Shown here: in pieces, positions 19,600 through 28,057 of the stretch | Layout: each line of letters starts with the position of its first letter | Numbering within the stretch: the first letter of the stretch is position 1 | The notes under the pieces: generated by a model | Seen by the model: the letters and a program-made list of their open reading frames with translations, nothing else | Databases searched by the model: none | What the model was told of the DNA's origin: nothing | Position numbers and translations under genes: made by a program | NCBI GenBank assembly: GCA_000934455.1 | Contig: KN889087.1 | Span: 1-28,057, forward strand | Source of the DNA: Apostichopus parvimensis | Taxonomy: Eukaryota; Echinodermata; Holothuroidea; Aspidochirotida; Stichopodidae | Length of the DNA stretch: 28,057 bases | Direction of reading: 5' to 3'

Positions 19600-19827
19600 C
19601 ATCATGGAGCTATTAGCTCAGTGGAGTGTTAGCTCAGTGGTTAACACCTTCCAATCATAAGGTCCACAGTTCGAGTCACTCCAAGATTAATGTATGTCGT
19701 CCAGTTACAGAGTTGTTGACGATTGACAATTCATAACCATGGACGTTAAAAATGAATCTAAGAGACTGACTTCGGTCAGCTTTCGGCTTTTATAAGCCAA
19801 TGAGGCTTCTTCGCGAGCTAAAAATAC
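19600..19827 (+). repeat. tRNA-derived SINE with structured 3' end
   Basis: The head has two copies of the A-box-like TAGCTCAGTGG (19614-19624 and 19630-19640) and a B-box-like AGTTCGAGTCA (19668-19678). Its 3' part contains a hairpin CTGAC-TTCG-GTCAG (19766-19779), a cUUCGg tetraloop in RNA, and a second hairpin GGCTT-TTAT-AAGCC (19785-19798). It runs into a (CATA)n tail. This is a typical SINE layout; the start is approximate. Confidence 0.7.
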
Positions 19828-19862
19828 ATACATACATACATACATACATACATACATACATA
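19825..19862 (+). repeat. (CATA)n microsatellite, left part
   Basis: About nine uninterrupted units follow the SINE and are interrupted at 19863 by the MITE. Confidence 0.95.
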
Positions 19863-20211
19863 CAGTGGCGTAGGAAGGTACTTTTGAGTGGGGGGGGCTG
19901 AAGACTGATGGCCGGCCTGGGGGAGGGGTCTAAGGGGAGGGGGTGTCCCCCTCCCCTTTGGATTTTTTTTGCATTTCCAGGTGGCCTCAGATGCAATTTG
20001 GTGCAATATAGCACACTTCAACACCCACTCCATTTTGTAAATAATTTTGCATTTTCACCTGGCCTTAGATGCAATTTGGTGCTCCAAATGAGATTTTTTT
20101 CTCATTTGGAAATGAAAAAGGGGTTTTCTGACTTGCGGAGCGGGGGGGGGGGCGGAACGATACTTCCGCCCCACCATATTTTTCACGGGGGGGGGGGTTC
20201 CTACGCCCTTG
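19863..20211. mobile_element. hAT-type MITE inserted in (CATA)n
   Basis: The ends are CAGTGGCGTAGGAA and TTCCTACGCCCTTG, inverted and matching at 12 of 14 positions. CAGTGGCGTAG is typical of hAT termini. Both flanks read CATACATA (19855-19862 and 20212-20219), compatible with an 8-bp hAT target duplication, though the microsatellite makes this unprovable here. Inside are a perfect 12-bp G-rich/C-rich hairpin (19932-19943 with 19947-19958), a 38-bp direct repeat (19967-20004 and 20045-20082) and a 10-bp hairpin (20083-20092 with 20101-20110). It has no transposase, so it is non-autonomous. Confidence 0.78.
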
Positions 20212-20345
20212 CATACATACATACATACATACATACACACATACATACACACACACATACATACATACATACACACATACATACACACATACATACACGC
20301 ATACATACATACATACATACATACATACATACATACATACATACA

Positions 20346-20375
<30 letters not shown>
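20212..20375 (+). repeat. (CATA)n microsatellite, right part
   Basis: About 164 bp of CATA units with CACA interruptions in the first half and a perfect run in the second half. Confidence 0.97.
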
Positions 20376-20376
<1 letters not shown>

Positions 20377-23040
20377 TCCGTTATATATAGTTCCGTGGTT
20401 GTACCTTGTACCTTGAAAACTCAGAACGTGTGCTATTTACATAACTAATGAGCCTTTCTTTCAATCTCTTAATGTTTGACTTCGAATAACAGGTTATTTA
20501 TATGCAAAATCATATCAAACAGGACAAAGTAGCGGTATATAAGAGTGCGTATATAGCACACACAATGTGTATGCATGCATGCAGGTGGCCGCGAAACATA
20601 ACTGTAATGAATTTCTTGGGAGGCTACGGTCATTATCCAGCTTATTCACCAAACAGCTTTAGTAAACAGAAAAAGGTCAACAGCGTGCACCTCGTCTACA
20701 GGCAAGCACCGAACTGCACATAACTTAAAGCGTATATCACTATGCCTTGATAGTCGAAATTAGTCGCGAATCCTTCGTCTTATAGGCCTTTACCTGTACA
20801 AATGATTTTCCTCGCACACAACATGTGAGTCCGGTTAAAAAAGAAACCAAAAAAAGAAGAATAACAGCTTGAGCTAGCAGTGGACCCTGTCATCGCATGA
20901 CGGGGGTGGGGTGGGGTGTGGGGTGGGGTGGGGTGGGGGTGAGGTGAGGGGCGGAAGGCGACAGAGCTCGGCCAAAAGGTGTTCAATTTTTAGCATAGAT
21001 CGTTTCATATCATATCATGGATTAGCCTAATAAAATCGCAGATCATTGAGAATATCAAATATTTTGGACGTATTTTATAGCGACGGGGTGTTGAGGGGAT
21101 GGGTGAGGGGATGTGGAGGCTACTGATCACAAAGTATTAGCAATGTTTTTCACTCCAGCAGTGGGTGAAAATCCATGTATAAATGGTCACAGATTATTGC
21201 ACAATGCACTGTTAAAATAAACAATAAATTTCTACAACGAAACTCCATTTGAATCGATTAATATACTTCGTCCCACAAACTCTGTGGGTATATATGTATA
21301 TTTTAAATATTTTATACTTTGTTATACCTTTAAATCCAAAATCCAAAACTTATAAGCCTTAAAAGAAAAGTAAAAGTTGAATATCATTACAATACAATTC
21401 GTATTCGTGTTAAATCGTTGTTTTCAAACTTCCTATCGACAAGCTATTCATTTCTGATTACTTCCGATAGGGGAAATCCTTGGAAAGATATTTACAACAA
21501 TAAGACGTGTCTTTAATTGAACGGATCACCATCTATAGGTAAGTGTTGGGGGGGGGGGGATTTCAAAAGGGCAACTTTTACCACCAAATGGCCCTATGAA
21601 AGTACCGCATATAAAGGGCACGTTTTAACATTTGGTTTTTTCCTTTCATATGCCGATTCAGCCATATTAAAAATGGAAATACCATTTCTAGTCTCTTGAT
21701 GAAAAAAAAAATCTTTGTTGATATTTTTAAGTGATTTTGTGAATTATATTTTCGTGCCATTCGGTGATAGTCACACCAAAAACAGATAAAACAGCTCAGT
21801 TTTACCCGATTATTACCAGTATATATGTTTGATGAGTTATACAACAGAGTAAAGTGTGTTAAAATAGATATTGATAAATATATGAGATTCCCACCCCCCC
21901 CCTCCTTCTAAAACAATGCCTTGTTGTTACAACTGTTTACTTACACCCCGGTAACTGGTGGAAAAACTGAAGATTAAAATACGTACAATGTAGTCACACA
22001 AAATGTTTTCTGCTTTCAATCTTACTTTTTTTGTTCACCTTGGCGTTTTCTCTTGGGGGGTGGGGTGGGGGTTGAGGGAAATCAGGTTCTCTCTTGACCT
22101 CTTTAACCAAGACATATTTTATAACATCAGTCGTAGGTTTAGTTATAGTTTTAAAAAAAAGAACTTCTAGCAAGAAGCTAATCAATGATTAAAGTAAATC
22201 AATGAGGCAAGTGAACAGAATAAGTGAATACGGGGACTCAGGGGCAGATGACATCATGACCAGTGTGGTCAACTCAAAAACAGAAATTTCGCCAATACGT
22301 TTTACCAATTACCTATACTGAGGTCATGAAAGGTCAATTTACTGAAAATCGTTGAAAATTGTTATGAAGACATCTTGTGATCAGATTACCTGGACCCATA
22401 AGCGTGGCTGGAAGGACAAGTATAACGTAAACGAACTCTCTATTTACAGGACACTTTTTCGGTAGACGTTTTGAGGTATAACAGAAGGAAACCATGCATG
22501 AAGCTTTCTTCAAATTGACTACTGATGAAGTATTTGTTTTAAGGATTAGTCGAGGTCAGGAAGAGGTCAATTGGGCCAAATGATAATTAAATAGAGAACA
22601 ATTGATGTAATGAGAAAAAAAGGAAGAAAACTTAAACCCATGCACGTTTTTTCAATAAATAGATATAAAACAGGCGGGAAAGTCAACGTATTTGTAAAAC
22701 TGTAGTCGTTTGCAAATGAAGAAGTAAAATAATATATACGGGCGACTGCTATCTCTGGTTATACAATATACTTGTAGACCATAGAGACCATACTTGTAGA
22801 CCATACAGCCATAGAAATAATTACCTATAAGTATATATAGGTCTATCAATCTCAATTTTATATTTGCGCTACGGAACATGCTATGAAGGTGGGAGTCGAT
22901 CCACAAACTGTTGTGTTATTCCGTCAATTATTCATACTACCAATCAATTTTTTTTATTTACTTATGTCGTCCTTGATTTATTTTTATTATTATAACATTT
23001 CTCTTTATACCTTTATCATAATATCCACATGTCATTCGCA
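20376..23040. other. Intergenic, no gene recognised
   Basis: Only short open frames occur here. Notable are the G-rich tract at 20901-20952, a G-run at 21547-21559, a C-run at 21892-21903, a G-rich tract at 22055-22074 and a short duplication of CTTGTAGACCATA at 22770-22807. Confidence 0.45.
20901..20952 (+). repeat. (GGGGT)n G-rich tract
   Basis: Repeated GGGGT units with at least eight G-runs of four or more and 1-3 nt loops. It meets the usual G-quadruplex pattern on the plus strand. A second, looser set of four G-runs lies at 21084-21118. Confidence 0.85.
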
Positions 23041-23044
23041 TCTA

Positions 23045-23089
23045 TAGAGAGAGTGAGAGAGAGAGGGGGGGGGGGGGGGAGCGCGCGAC
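23045..23089 (+). repeat. (GA)n plus G-run
   Basis: GAGAGAGTGAGAGAGAGA followed by a run of about 14 G and GCGCGCG. It is low-complexity purine-rich DNA. Confidence 0.9.
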
Positions 23090-25181
23090 CGTACGAACGC
23101 GACAGACAAAAGTACACTGTATGAACATATAGGCTTTCTTAACACTCTATTCCACAACACGCCTATATGTACACAATTATTACTTCATTTCTTGCATATG
23201 TATACCAAAGGTAGTGGCTATAGTTAATACATTAGGACGACCCTGGGGACGATTATGTCAACGTCCCCCTCCCTTTTTGAAGTCTTCATTTCATGACCCC
23301 TATACCCCCCTCCCACGCGAAATTAGGTCTGACATTATGTGGCCGCAAAAATTAACCCGTATAAGCCAAAAGCAATTCCACAGTACAATGAAGCTTAGCC
23401 TCTAATTTGCATATGAAAGGTTTCGAGACTTGATTGATTGCCATCAAGTCATTAGTCTTATTTCCACTATCGATAAGTTCATATTTCTAATCTACCTCAA
23501 TCTTATTCAGTGACGCTATATATAGTTCCTCTCTCAACCAGACACAATAATGAGTTCTCAACGTGTTTTTAAAATATTTTTTGCAATAGACAGTCTGGAG
23601 ACGACCCTTGGCCAGGCCGAGGCACAGGGGGACCGTGTCCCTCCTTGCATACTATTGTAGCCTCCCCATCCACCCCCTGCATGTGCCACCATCATATGTA
23701 CCAAAAAAGTTTACAAGTTACAGGACCACGAGTATCATGGCCCCTCCTTTAAAATGTTGGTCCCCGCCGTAAAGTGTTGGTGTACCAACCAACTGAGAAT
23801 TCCTGGCTGAAGAACTCGCCACCATATATACCAACTTGACAAACCACACACAAAAAAAAGGGTAAAAACAACAATTCCCTCCGCAATGGTAAATTAAAAC
23901 CTTCCGGTCCAACTTTCAAGCAACCAAAACTTGTCCGTCGATGAAACTAACCTTATCATATATGAAGGTCAAGTTCACTGCAACGAGACAGTTTCTGTTA
24001 CTTTAATTGAATCCGTCGTACCACAACTTCCATAAATTATGAGAATATTCGAGACATGTTAATATTGATTGATGATATCATCGATTTTCTTGATATACAA
24101 CGTACACCCCCAAAAATAAAATAAATAAATGAAGAAAGCAAGATTCGATATGACTTTTGTCCTTTGGGGAATCTAAAAACTGTAAGAATCAATACGTAAT
24201 ATCCACTGCCTTGATGTTGTATGGTCATGGTCACGTGACGATTATCTCGCGATGTGGAAAAGATAAAAAGTTGAACGAAATAGCCAAGGCCGACTACAGG
24301 AAATTTTGGTTGTGAGTTTTGAGATAAAAAACGCTATAAAAAGAACAGAAATAGGTAGGTGAATAGCCAAGCTATATGTGGGGTCTATCTGATACAACGT
24401 ATACTTCAATAGTGAACTTGAAAAAGTCTTAATGCAACATGTGCTGAATTGATCTTTCTCTTTCGAGGTGAAATTCTATTCAAAGTATTATCTTACATCG
24501 GACTGATCGAGTTTTGAATGTCAACTATATTCAAGAACGAAAAAGAAAGAGAAAAATGACAAAAACCAAATCATTAAAGTAATAAGAAATAATGATGATG
24601 ATAATAATAAATAATAATAATAATAATTGTAAACATTTATTTTTAAATACGAACCGCCCCTTGTAAGTCCCCGAAAACATTCCTGATATTGTTCTTTTCC
24701 GGGAAGTTTCCTTCATAGTGGAAACATTGTCACGAACTTATTTTATGTTATAGATCGTTGTACTTATTATTACTAGGGATAAACTATGCCCCCATTGCAA
24801 ACACAAAGAACCAACAGTATATGCACTTCGTAGTTTTCATTCATGCAATAACAAAACGGAAACGTAAAAGGTATTCCTCTGCTAAAATGTTGTGGATGTC
24901 ACATTTGAATTGTGCTGACCCAAAATTGCTCACGAAAATTTAAATAATACATTGATAGAACGACCTGCAACTTATTTACGATCGACGTATCACAGAGAAA
25001 CGTTAAAGAGCAGAAATCGGAATCGGTTCCAACAATATACTTCATTCTCACATGTCGTATTCCACACACAAACTGTGGAAAAGTTCAAATTGCAAATCTG
25101 CCAATTAGTCATTTTTACAGAGAATGTCATCGAACTAGATAGGATTAGGAAGCATGAATAACAAGTAAATATTTGACTTGA
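23090..25181. other. Intergenic, no gene recognised
   Basis: No coding signal stands out. A perfect palindromic E-box GTCACGTGAC lies at 24230-24239 and an (AAT)n tract at 24590-24627. The stretches 23240-23320 and 23590-23680 are C-rich and look like repeat fragments. Confidence 0.45.
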
Positions 25182-25682
25182 TCAAGTCTCTACGGGTGGA
25201 ATTATTTCCCAAAATGACTGAAGACAGTTTGCTATACCCACACCAAAACGCATATACTGGTCATGAATACCAATAAGTTGAAAAACAAATTCATGACCAT
25301 TGTATATGATCTGTGACGTATACATTTCATCATATAACTGATACTCTACAGAAGGCCCAGCTGTGTTTTGACCCTCACATGACATCTCTGGGGAGTTACA
25401 CATGTTACACATCATGTGCAGTGCAGGAGGGGGACAGAGGAAGGGGCGATCGTACGCCATTCCATCAAAACCTATACTGACCATACATCTTATGGCTTGT
25501 ATTAACCGAGGACAAGGACCAAGCAGAAATATGATTCCTGAAGGAAAATCGGAAAAATAATCCAACAGGAACAGCGTTCGTGACAGATATCCATTGTGTT
25601 CCTCCAGTAAATGAATTTTATTGCAGAAAGGCAGAAAAATTATTGTTTTAACAGAGACGGAGGATCACCACAAAATCACGCG
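25182..25682 (-). CDS. Long open frame of unknown identity
   Basis: On the minus strand the frame is open for about 165 codons, from a TGA just beyond 25682 to the stop at 25182-25184. It has no clear initiator ATG at its beginning. The reading includes TIIFLPFCNKIHLLEEHNGY, LDYFSDFPSGIIFLLGPCPR, a Cys-rich MMCNMCNSPEMSC and NGHEFVFQLIGIHDQY. It is hydrophobic and Cys-containing. A GTAGAG just before the stop could be a splice donor, so it may be an exon of a minus-strand gene or a fragment of a mobile element. I do not recognise the family. The length is unusual for AT-rich non-coding DNA, but no flanking exon was found. Confidence 0.3.
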
Positions 25683-25876
25683 TCATCTGACTCAGTTTAT
25701 TGTGTTTGGATTTCTATACCGTCGATATTCTTAGTTTATCTCAAAATATTATCTCAAAATTGACTGATACCCAAATTAAACTGGTTTCAATTAACTGATA
25801 AAAGCGATGACCTTCAGACATTTTATGAATCGATATACTTGTAAAAATATGCTGAAAACGAAAAAATTAAGTCAAA

Positions 25877-25877
<1 letters not shown>

Positions 25878-25939
<62 letters not shown>
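25878..25939. repeat. (TA)n microsatellite
   Basis: This is an uninterrupted 62-bp TA tract. It is followed by an 18-bp palindrome centred on AGGCCT (25941-25958) and a second CTAGGCCTATATA at 25971. Confidence 0.97.
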
Positions 25940-25941
<2 letters not shown>

Positions 25942-25970
25942 TATATAGGCCTATATATACATATATATAT

Positions 25971-26156
25971 CTAGGCCTATATATATATATAGACACTGAT
26001 CGTTTGGACATGTGTACACAAATGCTACGCGTTGTTGACTGGCTTGAATAGCTATCTTCTGGAAATATATATATATATATATAGACACTGATCGTTTGGA
26101 CATGTGTACACAAATGCTACGCGTTGTTGACTGGCTTGAATAGCTATCTTCTGGAA
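25971..26156 (+). repeat. Exact tandem duplication, period 92 bp
   Basis: A 74-bp unit (AGACACTGATCGTTTGGACA ... TATCTTCTGGAA) occurs at 25991-26064 and again, identical by eye, at 26083-26156, each preceded by an (AT)n run. A recent duplication, probably by slippage or unequal exchange between AT tracts. Confidence 0.95.
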
Positions 26157-28057
26157 TAGGAACTATAAACAGAGCTTCATGAAATAAATTCCCATGTTTG
26201 CACCTCCTTCATAGTGGAATAGTGATGCATTTTTCTTATATGAATCAGTGATTGCATGTGTTTACTCGTCTCGACACACGCCCACATGAGCTGTGGGTTG
26301 CATAACGTGGTACATGGTTTATTCTATATGTCTATAGAAAGAGATTAAATGTACTTCAGATATCTGAAACCCCTGTCTATGGGTGCATGCAACTCAGTTG
26401 GAATCCACACAAACATGTATTGTATGATAATTTGCAGAAAAAGTCCTTTAAAGTCGAACAACATCATTATAACACCATGCCTAGTCCTCAATCAATTATC
26501 ATGAATAGAACCGGGAGAAAAGAATCGGCTAGAGTAAAGGGCCAAAGAAAACCAAAAAAAGGTCACAACTATAGGTCCAAAGCTAGTGACGATGGTAGAC
26601 CGATAGGGTTCATATAAGCTGTTGAGGGTCCGAATAAGTGCAACAATGTATAGGCCTTGTCTTTTTCTTTTTGTCACTGGCCAGATGGCACACGGTTCAT
26701 TTAACTATAGGCTCCCAATGTCCATTTGGTCCTCGGAAGTTGGATACAGCATTTTGAGCCAACATATCACAGCTATATACCATGAACAATGTTTTTGTAT
26801 GAATAGTATACGGTCTGGTCTGTCTTATTTCACTATCAATCAGTTTGTTGAAAAATCGCCGAGTTGGCAGAAATTGCGCGGAATAATTCCCCTAACTTGA
26901 ACGTTGTATTTTCCTCGAGTCGATGTAAGAGCCAGCGCTTGTTTATCATTCTCGTCTTGTAACTTTATAGGGTCTGTGTCAAGTGCAGTTTCGATGAAGT
27001 CAGGGTGAATGGCCACTTCTCTCACTCTTAATTAACAGGGGCCTCTGAACCCTCACTATACGGCACTATAGCATTGGACTGTATGGGAGAGGCCATGGTT
27101 TACGCCCATTTAAGACTTTCACCAGTTTGCCACATTGGGCCTATAGTATTTAACTTGTTTATTTCTGTCTCGTAATGAGTCTTTTTGGTGCAAACTATGC
27201 TATTTCATTATTGGAACTTCAAAAGTCGTTTCTCTTCCTGGTCCTAAATCCATGTAAGGCATATACTGCATGTTAACCGCTTGAACAAGTGATTTAGGCC
27301 TAGTCCTGTATATTGTGAGTGATAAGTGACTCATCCACATGATCCTTCCGAATCGTGTCTTTAAACAATCACCTCTTTGAATATTTCCGGTATACCTTAT
27401 TTTTGAAGAATTGATATTTTTCCAAAATTGGTAAGGAAAAGAAACAGAAAAGGAAAGAAAGAATCACAAACAAACAAACAACCAAGAAAACCAAACGAAC
27501 AAGTATATGTAGGGTGTTCCTACTCTAAGATTTCTGTCTACTTGAAAATGGGATGTGTGAATTTTGTTCACGGGGCGAACAAACTTCAACCTTCAGAATA
27601 TGAGTAAGATGTGTTGGCTTGCTCAGAATGATGTTAAGTTTCTACCGTAGATACAAACTTATAAGATTCTTCTTCAAACACACACACACACACACACTTT
27701 GCACTCGAGTATATTGGACAATATAAATAAACACGTGCATAACACCCAGTCGAAATGAATTTCCCAATCACAACGTGCGAAATATTGCTGTATCGATTTC
27801 AGTCATAAAACTGTTTGCAATAAATTTATGACAAAGGGTTATTTTCAACCACTTTTCTCTTTTGGCCTGCATCTGCGCAATGTCAAGTTAATTGTAAGAA
27901 CACTTGATATACGAGAAATGTATGTTTAGCGTCAATATGACATTTATTATAAATAAAATTGATTATAATCACTTGATGAACGTAAAGGGCAATTTCGTCC
28001 GTATGAAATGAAAATACACCAAATATACCTTCTCGGAATGCGACGGTACCTTTCTTT
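26157..28057. other. Intergenic to window end
   Basis: No gene was recognised. A 76-residue frame at 26387-26617 is basic at its end (RKESARVKGQRKPKKGHN) but has no other support. An (AC)n tract lies at 27678-27697 and a CACGTG at 27732-27737. Confidence 0.4.

Noticed and set aside
19614-19690. A functional tRNA gene on the plus strand
   Set aside because: Duplicated A-box, imperfect B-box and no closed acceptor stem; it is the head of a SINE.
19825-20375. CRISPR-like repeat array
   Set aside because: The repeat unit is 4 bp without spacers, and the genome is eukaryotic.
20055-20390. Open frames of about 100-160 residues on both strands with YIHT/MYVC repeats
   Set aside because: They are translations of the (CATA)n microsatellite, which has no stops in several frames.
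25823-26113. A 96-residue minus-strand frame rich in YI repeats
   Set aside because: It is produced by the (TA)n tract and the 92-bp duplication.
26387-26617. A 76-residue plus-strand frame with a basic end
   Set aside because: Short, no domain, no splice or promoter support; length is within chance for this region.

Overview
The window is nuclear DNA from an animal, most likely a marine invertebrate deuterostome (an echinoderm such as a sea cucumber would fit). The reasons are GT-AG introns with short exons, AT-rich non-coding DNA, many G/C homopolymer runs, tRNA-derived SINEs, a hAT-type MITE and long (CATA)n and (TA)n microsatellites. The assignment to a group is inference.

The left half (1008 to 14972, + strand) holds one multi-exon gene whose 5' exons lie off the window. 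I could chain 18 exons with consensus splice sites and matching intron phases into one open frame of 2352 nt (783 residues plus stop). The order of parts is: a DDE integrase core of the Ty3/Gypsy / Ginger1 / KRBA2-SCAND3 kind with D, D and E present at D-58-D-35-E spacing (exons 1-2); an integrase C-terminal part with a GPY/F-type module (exons 3-4); a linker built from three small exons of 26, 42 and 27 nt (exons 5-7); a ubiquitin-specific protease (USP) domain with Cys box, QEDA-type motif, GHY His box and Asn-Asp third box (exons 9-12); and a C-terminal region of about 200 residues that I do not recognise (exons 13-19). The product therefore looks like a fusion of a transposase/integrase and a deubiquitinase, with both catalytic sets apparently intact. 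This is the main discovery candidate. A further in-phase acceptor-bounded segment with a stop codon (exon 8, 5980-6051) lies exactly between the two halves and could yield an integrase-only isoform.

The introns carry four copies of one ~235-bp interspersed repeat, arrays of a degenerate ~125-bp repeat, and a tRNA-derived SINE on the minus strand just before the last exon. The gene is followed by candidate poly(A) signals near 15.6 and 15.96 kb.

The right half (16 to 28 kb) is poor in genes. It holds a cluster of TGTCCG/CGGACA palindromes (18441-18606), a nested SINE + microsatellite + hAT-type MITE (19600-20375), G-rich quadruplex-prone DNA (20901-20952), an unusually long open frame of unknown identity on the minus strand (25182-25682), and an exact 92-bp-period duplication next to a (TA)n tract (25878-26156). 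No CRISPR, rRNA or bacterial-type operon is present.
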